Positions 44,301-57,639 of a stretch of DNA of 64,000 nt are shown here, piece after piece. The stretch lies in assembly GCA_013400975.1 (NCBI GenBank), contig WBMZ01005389.1:1-64000 (forward strand), read 5' to 3'. Numbering within the stretch: position 1 is the first letter of the stretch; each line of letters begins with the position of its first letter. This DNA comes from Atrichornis clamosus. Lineage: Eukaryota > Chordata > Aves > Passeriformes > Menuridae. The position numbers and the translations under genes were made by a program. Below the pieces are notes generated by a model. It worked only from the letters and a program-made list of their open reading frames with translations. It had not been told where the DNA came from and did not search any database.

Positions 44301-45750
44301 TATGTGAACAGTATGTTTGTAACAGAAAATTATGTTGTCTGTCAAAGAGAACACCAACCATTTAGCTTAACACATCTCATAGACTATGTGAAGTTTTTGT
44401 ATTATTAAAGATGAGGAAAAGGGGGTAGTCCTTGTGATTAGCTGAATTATTACTGAGTCAGAAGTTTCTGTTATTTACAGCTCTGAAGGTCAGGGGTTTT
44501 GATCTACAATGCCTTTGTCACAGAATGAAAGTTAAAAATGTCATTTATAGTGTCAGCCATGGGATATCTGCTCTCAAACATGCAAGTATCAAATACATCA
44601 ACACTTTATATTCCATTCTTCATTAAATGCTTTAGGATTTAGTGAAATCACATGTGTTATCTGGTATAACAGCACAGCTTGTTCTTACCGCTTCACGTAC
44701 TAGAGAGAAGCAAACAAAATTACACTATCAGTGAATTATCTACCATTAGTTTGTCTAGAAAGCTCTTCACAAGCTGTTCTTTTCACTCTTGCTTGTTGCA
44801 ATAATAGGGTTTTTTATGTCTGACATTACTTTCTTTTTATGTGGTTCATGAACAAAAAAAGGCAGAACAAATCTTGCAAGGTTATCAGTTCTTTCTTTGC
44901 TTAGCCTGTAGTTCAGTTTTATCTTTTCCCAGAAAGATCAAACTTGTTGAGACTAGTTTGTTAATTCCCAGATGTAGCACAGGCTAATCCCTGAGGTTTG
45001 TGCAGGAATGTGCTAGTTCTCCATTCCCTTAATTCTTCTAATGAAAAATAAATGTATCCAGTGTCATCCTGGTGAAAACTAATGGTTGTTCTTTTCAGTC
45101 ATCTATAAATGTTGAAAAAGAGACAACCCTACACAAGATGAGCTCTCAGGAATACTTACCATATTTTTTTCCCACGTATTTGTGTGATTCCTTGCTGCAG
45201 ATGGCTCTAGGCATAACCACAATGTCAATACAGTTCATGTGTTGTTTTTCTTTCCTAGCGTGTGCGTGCAGTTACATAGCCCTGCAGGTTAGGAACCAAA
45301 ATATATTGCACATCAGCGATTTCGGTTTGATCCTAAACGTTTTGAAGAGCAGCTGCTTCTCCATTCAAAGAATACTGAGGAGCCCTTCAGGAGAAGGAAA
45401 GCTCCTAAATGGTTACAGCAAATTATTAAGTTTGTCAAGCTGTTTTTAATGGAAAATTGGGAACTACTTTCTCCCTAATGTAAAATGGATATCACACTTT
45501 TGATCTAAAGAAGCCCTTGCAAAGATTTAATTAAATGCTAGCCGAATACTTTGGAACTTCAACAGTAGAAAGCAGTACAACTAAATATGAATTAATTGCT
45601 AATTTTATTAAATAAAGCTGCAAGATGTATAAAAATAACACAGAAAATAGATACTTTCCTAGTGTTTCCTTTTAAGTGTTACTGTCTATTACCAGAGGAT
45701 AGATAATTTTTTGGAAGATATATTAGCAAAGGAAATTTTTGTTAGTATGT

Positions 45751-45779
45751 CAAAAGTCAAGATACATCATTGACTTTTG
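45751..45779. repeat. Perfect 10-bp inverted repeat
   Basis: CAAAAGTCAA at 45751-45760 and TTGACTTTTG at 45770-45779 are exact reverse complements around a nine-base loop. It is not followed by features of a gene end. Confidence 0.9.
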
Positions 45780-46644
45780 CAAGATTCAGAGAATATGAAG
45801 TTTATAAAACTTTATCTGTAGTCTGGGATAAGGACATTTAAAATACTGCTTATTGATATAGAGAGATTAATACTAAGAATAATCTTTCTTAAGAAAATAT
45901 AACTGATATCTCTAGAAGTCAAAATAAAAACAGGTCCTTTAGAAATAAAATATTTCAGCACATCTCTTGAATTTGCCTTTTCTGTTTTAAGTAATGGAAA
46001 GCTACTGCCATTACATAGAAATTGCCAGCAATTCACAGTATATTTTATTTCCATCTTTGTTCTAAACCCCATTTTATCAGTTGCTGGAAACTATGAATTT
46101 TCCCATATTTAGTCTAAAATGAAAGATGTTACTTTTGGGAGGGAAAGAAATAGCTTCAGGCCAATTCATTTCAATCAGTTTTTAATTATTCTAGCACGAT
46201 AAGTATTTCTGCCTGTATGTATGTAAAAATTTTATAATTTGAAACAACTGGAACTAGCTTGGCTTGCGGCCTGATCTTGCAATTGCTTATACACTAAATG
46301 TGTTGTACTACTTCTTTGGGACTGTTCACATGTGTTAGAATTAATGAGATTGAGTTCTTGTTTTGTCATTCTCAAAGTAATCTCCTAAGGTACAAGCCAA
46401 ATTTGTAGCCAACTGGCTTACTGTGATTAAATATTTGAAATTAAAAATATATTAAATTATTATATGTAGTTTTAGGTGCATTAGCCTTAAAACTGGAACA
46501 CTTTCCCTGTTAATATTTATCATTTCTCTTCCAGCAGTACCTGGCAACATTTGCAAAGTTGTGTAGGTGCACAAAAACCAGTCCAAATGATAGACTGCTT
46601 CCCAAAGAATTAACAGTTCTTGTTATTTCACCAATTTATATTTG

Positions 46645-47230
46645 CTGAGGATCAGAGGATTGTAGAAGTTAGGAACAGACCTCTGGATGTCTCTAGTCCA
46701 ACACGCTGGTGAAGCATGGCCAATTTAGGGCAGATTCCTCAGGGCTTTGTCCGGTCAAGTTCTGCATCTCCAAAGGCTGGAGACTGCGTGACCTCTGGGC
46801 ATGTGTTCCACTGCTTCATCACCCTTGTGGTGAGAAAGCTTGTCCTAATACTGGAATTTCCCATGTTCCAGTTTGTGCTTGTTGTCTCTAGCCCCATCCC
46901 TGGGCACCTTCAAGAAGACTCTGGCTTAATCTTCTGTATACCCACGACTAAGTTGCTGTAGACAGCAGTTAGATTTCCCCATGAGTTCTTAAAGCTGATC
47001 AAGCCTGCTTCTGCCAGCCTTCTCTTGCCCTGGTCTCTGGTCCTCTGACTGTCTTCACGGTCTTCCTCTGCAGCGTCCTGTAGTATGTCAGTGTCTTATT
47101 TGTGCCAGAGATCCCAAAACTAGATATGATGCTGCTGATTTGGTCTTGCAAATGCCAAGCAGAGGATCCAGAACATCTCCCTGAAAGTGGCTGCCCCGAA
47201 TGTACCACAGCTAGGAACAATTGGCAGATG
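46645..47230 (-). mobile_element. Old, diverged CR1 fragment, antisense
   Basis: 'gaggattgtagaagttagga' through 'ctctagtccaacacgctgg', 'cagggctttgtccggtcaag', 'gagactgcgtgacctctggg', 'cttcaagaagactctggctt', 'cagccttctcttgccctgg' and 'atcccaaaactagatatgat' follows the CR1 3' UTR and distal ORF2 in reverse order over nearly 600 bases. It is much more diverged than the other CR1 copies here and has no intact frame. Confidence 0.85.
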
Positions 47231-48654
47231 TTCATATGCTAGGGTCAGTCTCACTCTTAGCCAGTGTAAACTACTATTGCTGTTGAAAGAAGTTAATTGT
47301 TTTGGATTGACTTGGCGGGTAATGTGGGACGGGGGATGGTGTTAATTTTAACACTGCAATCAGTTTGTTTCCAGGCCACACAAATGGCTTTTCTGACACA
47401 AGAGGTTGGGCCTTGTGGGCAGGAGTGTCAGGGAAAAAGCAGGACCAATTTTTTTTCTGTAGTGTAGCAGTTCTGTTTTGTGATAACTTACCATGACTAG
47501 ACTTCACAGTCTAATGAGAGATGAAGAGTTAACTAAGATTAGTGAGGACTGCGGCCAAGAACCTTCATATCAATGAAATTAAAAGCTTTAGTTAAATTTT
47601 TCTACCAATCTTGTAAACAAAATTATGAAAATAGTTTGTAGATTAATTATATAATATCCATCATAGGTTTATTCTGACAGCCGTTGTGTGGAATGTCATC
47701 CTGCTTTAATGGATCCATTTAACTGAGTAGTTTTATGAGACTAGCTGCAGAAAAATAAAATTCTTCATTTGCTGCTCTTTTGTACCATACTATGGGAAAT
47801 GTCCACATTGGGCTTTTAGTATTGTTATTTAATTTTTTTCTTTACATAACCATTAGTTATTTCCCTCAATTGTACCACAGTTTGTTTTTTAAATAAGATT
47901 CTACTGAAGGGAGGAACTTAAAAACTCACCACAGTATTTAACATCAGTTGACATTTACCGCAATCTCTAATTATTGGCACAGAATCTGTCTGGCTTCTGC
48001 TGCTTTTATGGTTCTTCCAGCTTGTTCCAGTGTTTTTTAGTTTTGCCATCCTGCTGTAGATGAGTTAAATGATAGTGGTTTGAAGCAGTCGAAGATCTAC
48101 TTTTATACAGACTCTGCCAGTACAAAATAATTTTGTTTATTGGTATAAGCATTGTAAAGATGAAAAGAAAGATTTCTGCAAAACCTTTCACATATTGGTC
48201 CCAAAACAATTCTTTCACTACTCAGGCAAAAAATCTTGTTCATTTGGCACATAGGAAGCACAAAGAGGAGTACTGTCTTAATGCTAAGCATACAGGATGT
48301 GCATTTTGTTAGGAGGAATATTATATTTAAATACTTCATTTACCTTGCTCATGAGCTTACAGAGGTATAAATACCAGGTAAATAAACCAATATTAGATTT
48401 ACTGTGTCTCTACCAAAACCAAATCCACTTTCATCCTGGAGACTTCACAACATAGGTAGATTGTTTGGAATTATTGCCTCTCATAAAGTACACTGGAAAT
48501 TCAGTGCGCCTGTTTCATTTGAGGATTTGTGTTAATGCATTTTTATTCTTGTAACACAATGTACCACGTGTTCTGAATAGAGGAATGCATAGTTCCTGCT
48601 TCAGGGATTGTAAAATTCATGAAGAGACACGGACTCTTTAGACACTTGAATAGA

Positions 48655-48680
48655 GTGTGTGTGTATATATATATATATTT
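48655..48680. repeat. (TG)n(TA)n microsatellite
   Basis: A short GTGTGTGTG run passes directly into TATATATATATAT. Confidence 0.9.
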
Positions 48681-49239
48681 TAATATTATTTATCATCTAT
48701 TCTTAGTTACTCCAAAAACATTATTAGTATATTGGCTCCTTGGAAATCTTGCGAGAAGGTAGATTCAAAAGGTCTTGTGGGATACTTTTTGAAACAAATT
48801 TTCTAACTTGAAAATACTTTTATAACTTTTTAGAAACTGAAATGTGTTTAATATTCTTAAGTAGTTTATACTGCAAGATAAGTTCAAGCAGCATGATGAC
48901 ATGCCAAAGAGAAAATAGGATAAATTTAGTTGCCTTCTTATAATTTAAAGCTTACTATATTCTTGTCTGGGATCAATGTGGTTAAAAAAAGTAATTTTAA
49001 ATTGCGTGCACATGTTAACCACGCCTTGCCCCTGCAGTGCACAATTTTACCAACCAAGTCCTGCCACACCAGACGCTGCCTCACAGTGATCAGATCAGCA
49101 GTGCTTGAAATCATTTGTGCACTTGTCTAAGTAGGGACGGCAGAACTTGGTCATGTAAGTTTGAAAATGAAAACCAGTAAGTGCTCTGCTAGTGATCCTG
49201 TAAACTCTAGGGAGTGTGTTGGCATAAAGTGGCCTTCAG

Positions 49240-49400
49240 AGCCTAAGGGTGGCTGCTCTCGCCTGGGTCAGGCAGAAACTCAGGAAATGACAGTGGCGAG
49301 GAGCGGGCGCTGACTCACGGCTGGGGGCGGTTTGCTTGTAGATGGCTGTAGTAATTCCTGTCCCCAGCTGCCTGCCCTCCCTCTCTTTACTGCAGGCACG
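49240..49400. promoter_or_regulatory. GC-rich patch with AP-1/MARE-like and GC-box sites
   Basis: A short island of high G+C with several CpGs sits in AT-rich intron. It contains GCTGACTCAC at 49309-49318 (core TGACTCA, the AP-1 consensus and a MAF half-site extension) and GGGGGCGG at 49323-49330, an Sp1-type GC box. This is a candidate enhancer or internal promoter by motif only. Confidence 0.35.
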
Positions 49401-50451
49401 GCCTGTGCTCCATGAAGCAGTTGTTTAATCACTCTAGTTTACAGTTCGTTACATCAAGAACGTGAATGTGCACGGAATTCAAGTTTCAGTCATGCAGAGG
49501 AAGGTAGTTTGAAATATTTCAGCAGCTGTTTCCCAAGAAGCTGAGCTGCCCATGCAGCAAAGGCCAGGAGAGTAGCTGCTGAATAAGTTCCAGAGAAAGT
49601 TTTGCACTGAAAATAAGCCCTAAGAGTGTGAAAGTTATGCTCAGCTATGAAGCAGTTACCTGAAAATGCTTCAGACTGCATTCTTCAAGATCCAGCAGCA
49701 ACCTTGTAATGCAAGATACTGCAAGGCTTCACTTTTCTCAGGCAAGCAGGATAAAATTTAGTAAAGACAGCAAAATGCAATATGTCTGTTTACTTAAAAT
49801 TGAAGGTTTACTGTATCGTGCAGGAGTACTGCCTGGTAGACTTAGAGAAAAGACAGTTTCTCTTCCCTTTCTTCCTGTTTCAGTCTTGTTCTCTTCCCTG
49901 CCAAAAAGAAGAGAAAAAGCACATGACACTTGACAATACTATACCATCAAGAAAATGTACGAAGTAGTGAAAATGTTGTTTGATTCTGAAGTCTTCATTG
50001 CAGATTTTGGGGAAATTTTGCTCTTAGCTGCGTGGAACTAGGAGAGATTAATTTTAAGACCCAACTAGGAGGAGCTGACTTACGGTCACCATCACTTAGA
50101 AGAAGAGTTTATCTGTTCTTGTACAGAGCCAGCACAGTTGACAGAGATCTATGGGCATGGCCATAACACAAATACGTAATAATCTTGTAATGGGCTTTTG
50201 GCCAAAGAGGGCTTCAGATAAATTTCAGGTATTCTCATCCAAAAATGTATATTAATCTGAACAGAGTGATCAAAGTTGAGCAGTTTCTTTTTTTCTGGAA
50301 GAGATTTTCCCTCTAGCTGAACACTGAGAATTTTTTAAAGTGTTTTAAAAGTTTCTCACTTAGTGATAAATATCCCTCAAGACAAATGACCAAGTTGCTT
50401 TGTAGCATTTTTTCACATTAAACCACAAAATGCTTTTGCCAAGACTGTGTC

Positions 50452-50605
50452 ATTGTGTCCGTTTCACAGATGAAAAAACTGAGGCATGTGGGAGAAATGT
50501 GATTTTACTAAGGGTTGTATGCCAGGTGAGTTGTAGAAGCTGGAACAGAACCCATGCCTCCTGTATCTCTCTGCCTAGGATGCTGTCCGTTAGTCTGCTG
50601 TGCCT
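50452..50605 (-). mobile_element. MIR-like ancient SINE, antisense
   Basis: 'tccgtttcacagatgaaaa', 'aactgaggcatgtggga', 'gatttt-actaagggttgta' and 'gctggaacagaacccatgcc' follow the reverse complement of the MIR core in order. It ends less than 200 bases before exon 7. Confidence 0.68.
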
Positions 50606-50788
50606 GAAGTACACACTGATTTAAAACGAGGAGCAAGACACAGCTGAATATCAGCGTAGGAAGTAGTTTCATGATCATCCTATAATGCACATTTTAAAAA
50701 GATACTAAATACTCTTTTCAAATGCAACTGTTGTCCAAAAATGAATGCTGTCAGATTATGATTTTCATTTGTGTGGGTTGTTTTCCAG

Positions 50789-50977
50789 GCAGAAATTTTA
50801 ACGGGCATCCCAGTTGGCAACCTTGAAGATGCTGAAAAGGTGGGACGCATGCTGTTAGAAAGAGGGTGTAAGCTAGTAATTGTTACTCTTGGAGCAGAAG
50901 GCTGCATGATGATATCAGTAGAAGAACCCATTCCAAAGCACGTTCCTGCTGGGAAGGTCAGGGCTGTGGACACTACG
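50789..50977 (+). CDS. RBKS: RBKS exon 7, residues 190-252
   Basis: The exon encodes AEILTGIPVGNLEDAEKVGR, a helix MLLERGCKL, the strand VIVTLGAEGCMMIS and on to KVRAVDTT. TLGAEG (222-227) is the nucleotide-binding strand-loop of the PfkB fold. The exon ends exactly at DTT, the first half of the second PfkB signature, DTTGAGD. The anion-hole GAG and the catalytic Asp (equivalent to E. coli Asp255, expected as residue 256) must therefore come from the next exon. The acceptor is ttttccag|GC at 50788 and the donor TACG|gtacgt at 50978. Length is 189 bases, phase 0 to phase 0. Reading into the intron would add 17 codons before a TAA at 51029-51031. Confidence 0.97.
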
Positions 50978-51724
50978 GTACGTTTTTGTGGTTTAACTGT
51001 CTTGCTTTGGAAAAGAGTGCTTAAGCACTAAGGGAAAGCAGTGAGTAATCGGCCAAATCTTTGGGCACTAGCACAAAGGCTAATTTATGATGTGAAATTG
51101 ATATCTTGCTTCCAACCTCTCATATATTAAAACTCGGGTCATTTCACCTGAGTTTTATAGTCTGTATTGTAGACGAGCTAGAATTATTATACATACTAAA
51201 GGTGCTCTCATGTTCCTCCTTTACTGAAATAAGTACCTGTCTCTGACTGTAGTGTGTGATGCCAGTGGCTTGAGCTGCAGTCCTGTTTTTTCACCTTTGC
51301 CCAGTCATATAATTGGTCTTGTCCAGAACTCAAACACTGTGGAAGAAAGGAGATACTTCTCACAGTCTGAAACTGAATGTTTGATTCTTCTGACAAAGCA
51401 TGAATTACCAAGTCGAGCATAAGGTGATTAAAGACGTAATTTTTACAGGATGTAGTGGAAAAGAACACAAAAAGTTCTTGCTGCTGCATGATGAGTATTT
51501 TATGATGATAGGTAAGGGATACTTGGTCAGATGCATTTTAATCTTTGACATTAGGGTACTTCTTTACTTCTTGCTCAGAACTAAATGCAGAAAACATACT
51601 CTATGAAGCCACAAAATACAATACCCCCAGCAAGAGATAAAAACAGGACAGGCAATAGTTAAGATAACATTGCCATGAAAACCGTACCACATTGCACATA
51701 TGGGGCTATTTTGTGTTCCTAGTA

Positions 51725-51785
51725 TTATCTGACTTAAATCCAAAATAATTCCAGTGGAGTTACTGAGAGCAGAGCAGGTCGCGTT
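51725..51785. repeat. Degenerate palindromic MITE-like relic (one arm)
   Basis: 'gacttaaatccaaaataatt' followed by 'ccagtggagttactgagagc' and 'agagcagg' resembles one arm of the same family suggested at 16188 and 35688. Confidence 0.42.
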
Positions 51786-54678
51786 GTATGTACTAACTAT
51801 ACATTTAAATGCCTGTTATAATAACGTCATATTACATATGTTCTGTTACAATAGTTCATTAAAATCCTGGAGATTTTACCATCTGGTGCATTCCATATCT
51901 GAATTATAATAACTAGTTCTTGTAGCATGTTTTTTATCCATGGACATCATACTGATTCACAAAGAGGAAAAGGCAACTGCTTAAAGGATGAGAAAACAGA
52001 GGAATAGGGTACTGAAATTACCTGAATCAGTAGCATGCAGTAGCAAAGCTAAGAGTAAAGTCACTCAATCAGGAGATAACGCATAGGTTTGGATTGTGAT
52101 ATTCTGATAGTCTGATACTGTGGCAAGCATTGTTTCATTGTTCAATATAATCTTTTTCAATTTAACTCTGAAATAGAGATGCTTCGGCTTTATTTTCCTC
52201 TTTTGTCCTTTGTCATTTAGAAGTTTGACCTTAGGTTAGTGCTGGTTTTGGAATATCTTAAAGTTCTATTTGAGGGAGGGGGTCATCACTGTACTGTACT
52301 GTGCATAAGGTTTTTGGTAGGGCACTACAAATGCCAAATCACCTCTGTTGGCTTTTAGTCCAGAATTAGAAGTGCCAAGAAAGTGAAAGGCATAGCTCCC
52401 AAAGTTGCCCAGAAGCACGATTTAATAGCAACACCTTGCGAACCTGGCAGTACAGCTTCTTGCTCTGAGTTAGTAAATCCACTACTGCTATCAAAGCTTA
52501 CTGTTAGGGCTTTTTTCTACATCACACAGAAGTGGTGTTGAAGAAATATGTATGATTTGCTTTTTCAAAAGAAGAAAATTGCTTCCAGATCAGCTATTGT
52601 TTGATATCTTAAAGATATTTGTTGCTCTTGGAATAAAACCGCAATACTGAAACCACACACTGTGGATGAAAAATGCTTTTTATCTTGCCCAGCAGTTTGG
52701 AGTTTCAAGTCTGAACTAATGTAATGGTCCTCTTTTTTTTTTTCCCTTTTTCTCTTTTAAAATTCTTTTTATTTTAAATAAAAGCTTTTTTTTTGAGTTT
52801 ACTAAAACCTTGCCCTGCCTCCTTGTGGCCAGCAGGTTATTGGCTTCCACATAGCAGAGGATTTTCACAGTTAATTTTGTTAATCTACTTAAATACCAGT
52901 GGGTTGTTTTCAGTAAAACAGCTGTGCTCGATTTTTTCTTGCAGCCTGAATGAAAAAATATGTGTTGGCCTTCCATATATAAAGTCTTATAAAGTCTTAC
53001 AGTGCTTAACCTGATTATCACTTTGCCTGAAAGCAAGTGGTTTTAATGCAGCCCTTACAAACACTAAACAAAATAATGTCATCCTCTACTAACCTGGATT
53101 GCTCTATTATTAAAATAAGCATCAAATATTCTAGTAGGATGTGTTACTTTCTTCAAGGCATGTCCCAGGGGAAGGATCAAGCTGTAAGGTGGCTTACCAA
53201 GTAGCCACCTATCCACAGAGTATTCAGAGTTTTTCATGTGTATGCTCTTAGTATGCCATTTGATACTAAAAAGACAGTTGGTACCTTAAACTGCCCTGAC
53301 TTCAGCATCTTGAGGGACCAGGCACAGTCACATCTGGTTATGTGCCTGTATCCGTATTGATACTGTTTAGATCTGCAGAAAGTAAAGTTACTGCCAGACA
53401 AAGAGTTAAATGACGTGTATACCCTGTCACAGAATTTGCAAAAGGCTACAGTCCTTATGAAAATGGTCTTCATTAAAACAGAGTTTGCCATTTAGAAGAT
53501 ACACGTGTAAGATACAAAATTAGCTTCAAAGTCCTCTTTCACTGTAGAAATTTTTCCATAGCCGATACCACTGCCCAGAGTCCTCTCTCCAGCACTGCAG
53601 CTTCAATACTGACTCCTGGTAATTTCTGTTGTCACCAGCAATTTTAGGAATTTTTGAACAACAAAATACTTGGATAGGTACAGCCACAAAGATTAACAAT
53701 TTGAGTTCCTTGTTTCAGTTTGTGTGCTCCCCATTCTCCATGTTCACAGGTTCATCAGAGACACTAAGGGTTGATAGGCTGGAGAGCCTGGCTCTTCCTC
53801 CTAGACCTTGAGGTGGTTAATCTAAGTGTTTATTGGCGTTTATAGGCTGGAAAAAGCTGGCTCCATCTCCCACTCTGTGGTGGAACATGAATTTCCAAGA
53901 TTGAAAATGTGGCATTTTTCACCCGCACTAAATCAATACTATAAAGGGGGAAAAAAGGCCTGTTGATTTTTTTTTTGTATTAATTATCTTCGTGTGGGCT
54001 TTAGTAATGTATGCAATGCTTCCCATGACTGTTAGCAGAGCTCTCCATACACAGTCCAAAACATGTAGAGCACGAATAGTCATTCAGAGGCAAGTTTTGC
54101 AAGACATGGTATTGTAAAGCTGAAACATCTGTTTCTCCTGTTAGAGCTAAATGGTGCAACAAGCTTTTGTTAAGAAAATTAACTTTCCCTTCATTTTACT
54201 AGTTTCTGCTAGCTACTTTCCATATGCAAATTTTGAATAAAAAGAAAAATAAGTGAATTATTGAAAAATCATCCTTACATTTTCTGTATGATAGAAAGAT
54301 CTGATTAAGCCCACTAGCCATATCAATTTGTATTTGAAACAGATGACGTACATGAGACATTTGGCACGCGAAAAAGTACTGATATAAGATAGGTATACAT
54401 TATAATCTATTTTCATTGCTTTAAATAGTTGCTTTTAAATTTACTTGACTATATTAAGTTAAATATATGCATTTACTTTATTTTTGGAAGAAGCTATTTC
54501 TACTTTAGGTGAAACTAGTACATGAAGCTTCATTAAAATAACTGTGAAGGATAATTATATAATTCCATTTATATGACACTTCTTCTGTTGGTAGCAGAAG
54601 GTTTCACAAATCATTCACAAGTTTGATAAGCATTTCATAGAAAACAATAATATCACATACACACATTTTGCAGTTGCA

Positions 54679-54700
54679 TGTGTGTGTGTATGTGTGTGTG
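54679..54700. repeat. (TG)n microsatellite
   Basis: TG repeats with one TATG interruption. Confidence 0.95.
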
Positions 54701-56654
54701 AAGCAGTTTGCCTGCTGCTGAAGCAGAAGCACAGCTGAGGTGGAACACGGCAGCTGCTCACAAACAGCTGTGGGACATGACCGAACACCATCATGTCAAA
54801 ATTGTACTTGAGGTGAAGTGGATGATCTGTGTGATGAACCACACGATGATCCTGGACTGGGACATCTGCTGCTGCAGTAGCCCTGAACACACTGTCTTGG
54901 CAGCGACATACGCAGTCTGAGGAGAGAAAAGGCCACAACATCGTCTATATTGGTGAACGAAGCTCTGCTCTTTTTGCCCCTTCAACTTTGCTTTCCCACT
55001 CTGCTTCTGACAATCATGCAAAGTGTAATTTACAGCAGTATTTACATCTATTTACATTTACTAATTATATTCCATTGAAACTGCCAAGAAAAATTTGTCA
55101 GAAGAATGTAATTACTCAAAGCTGGAATTTGGCCAGCAGTGAGATTAGTTCCCTTCCATTTTGAAAAAAAGCACTATGGGATATGGAGTATGGAGCTGAG
55201 CACTTCAAGTGACAGCTGGGGACCAAGTCAAGTCCCTGAGGTACTGCCAGAGGCCTGCCTAGGGCTTGGTGTGTACGGGTGGACCACAGAGGCATTCAGA
55301 CTGTCTGGAGCTCCAGGTTACTCGGGATCTGGGCTTCAGAGCCATGCCAGGCCTCCTCTGGAGGTGGGGCAATCTGGTGGTCAGTGGCCATGGCAGGCTG
55401 GAACGTATCTGCTGGCTCTGGGGATTTGCTCTGTGATTGCTCCTTGCAGTTGAAGGTGGGGGGTGCTCTCTAGGATCCATGATTTGAATTGAAGAGTTGG
55501 CATTGGCAGAATCTCTCCTGTGCAGCAGCATTAGTGGGAAATGGTGCTCTCTAAGGAAGCCAGAGCCACCCCTCTGTTGCCCCCCCATTTCTAGGTTACA
55601 GCACAGAGATCCCTTTGGGGAGGATGTAATCTGGGGTTAGTTTTTGTAACCTCTAGTTTCCTCCAGAGTCCAGCTTGGATCAAGATGCTGAATATATAGT
55701 TGCATCAGTTAGGGTGACTTTCTAATTTTTATTCCATGCATAGTATAGTTGCTCTATTTAAGATCTCTTCATCAGTTTAGAAGGTTTACATACCAAACAT
55801 ACCAATGTTTTGTGCAAAAAGTTCTGTGTTAGCACACTCACAGCCAGGAAATCAGGCATCTGCATGTCTGGCTTAGGCATGGATGTATTTTCTGGAAAGG
55901 CAAATGGACACACTTGGGTGTGCAATATTTAAATGAAAATCTGGAATCATTTTTCACAATGGTGCCCCTAGTAATCACAGCAAGTCAATGGTCTCCCTCT
56001 TAAATCTCATGGAGAATCTAGAATGTTTAACTTCCCAGTATTTCTAAGCACAACCATTAAATTTGCCATGTAAATTCTTATATTACCAGCATTTTCCCTG
56101 TCTGGTTGTGCTTTTCGGATACAGAGGTTGCACAACCTTCTCAGGGAAGTTAAGGAGATCACAGGTTGAAGTCTCATGCTTGTAAACATGAAACTCATTT
56201 AGGAGACAGAATAAAATTCAACATTTAATCTACTCTGTTATGCCTGAAATTTTACATGAGTGTATGATTTATTCTATATAGTCCTTCTCTGTACAATATT
56301 CTCAGAGGTATGGTACATACTATTCGTCATAATCATAAATGTTAACCAGTATTTTTTCATGTCAGTTCTGCAAAAGAAAGGCTCATTGCTACATATGAAT
56401 TGTCATCAGATGTTTTGTGTTCAAATCCTGTTGTTTCACTCAGATTTTTTATTACAGTATATTAGATCTGTCTCTTTTGCTAGGGGAGAGAGTTATGAAG
56501 GCTGCCTTTAAACAGTAGATTGCTCACTGAGCTGCTTCATATTGAACTTTGAAGATGTTACACAACCTTTATTTTAATAAAGCCTCATATAAGTGTATAG
56601 CTATATAATTTTAGTTATGTCACAGTATTCAGGCCTGTGCAGCAATTGTGGTCT

Positions 56655-56815
56655 AAAGAAGGCAGTGTGGTTTAGCAATTTGAACAAAGGACTGATTAAG
56701 AGTTCCAGGGCTCTGCAAAAGACTTGCTGTAAATCCTTGGAAGAGTTACGTGTCTTCTTTGTATCCCAATTTATCTATCCATAAAGTGGAGCTGCTATTA
56801 ATGTGTTGCATATAA
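56655..56815 (+). mobile_element. MIR-like ancient SINE
   Basis: 'ggcagtgtggtttagcaattt', 'gagttccagggctctgcaaa', 'acttgctgtaaatccttgg', 'cccaatttatctatccata' and 'aagtggagctgctattaat' lie in the same order as the MIR tRNA-like head, core and tail. It is strongly diverged but colinear over about 160 bases. Confidence 0.65.
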
Positions 56816-57477
56816 GCCACGAGAAGTCTGTTAGAGATCAGAACAGAACCTGGGAGGCCTTTTTCCCAGGCTTGTCATATAACCTCAGGCCAGTTGTGCT
56901 TCTTTGGGGGCTTTGCAAACTCATTGAAGTGCTTCTGCTTGAAGTTCAGAGGTCTTGTCTCTAAAAATATGGTTTACACTAAAATTCTCTGACTTAGCTG
57001 TATCTTCTGGTTTGGAGGAAGCCTGAGCCAGAGGGGTGAAGTGGACACTGAAATAAAGCCTTAGAATATAAATAAATCCAAAACAGTCCTCCTAATAACA
57101 GCAATTCTTTGTCTCCTGACTTTGTGGCCTAACGTCTGAGGCTCAAGGGGATATAAATACAACACTCTGTGCAATGACTAATTACTCAAAATTCTGTGCA
57201 TCAGCAGAAGTGGGACTTGTGGTTGACTCTAATATTATCAAATGCCTTTGCTATTTAATAATCTTGTAGCCGTACATTATTTAGCATGCCGTTTGCACAA
57301 AGAACAGTGATTTTATTTCAGCTATCTCTCAACAAAGTAAAAATGCAGCTGGTAGTAAATGAACCATTTGGCAGACAATGTGTCTGATGTACAGTTCTCT
57401 AACTTGCTAAGAAAAGAAAAATGTTGAGTGTTTAACCTTTTCCTACCCAAGACATAGCCAGAAGGAGTACACCTTTG

Positions 57478-57552
57478 AGGTTTTCTTTTTTCTTTTTCCC
57501 TAACCCTAAAATGTAGCCTTTTTCTTTTTCTTTTTCTTTTTTCTTTTTCTTT

Positions 57553-57589
<37 letters not shown>

Positions 57590-57606
57590 TTTTTTTTTTT
57601 TTTTTT

Positions 57607-57639
<33 letters not shown>

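Noticed and set aside
51968..52090. Possible antisense MIR-like SINE
   Set aside because: 'gatgagaaaacagagg' is shared with many unrelated sequences and the rest does not line up.
54615..55588. Antisense frames around 54.6-55.6 kb as a gene
   Set aside because: No recognised domain, His-Thr repeats come from the TG microsatellite, and no splice-consistent structure was found.
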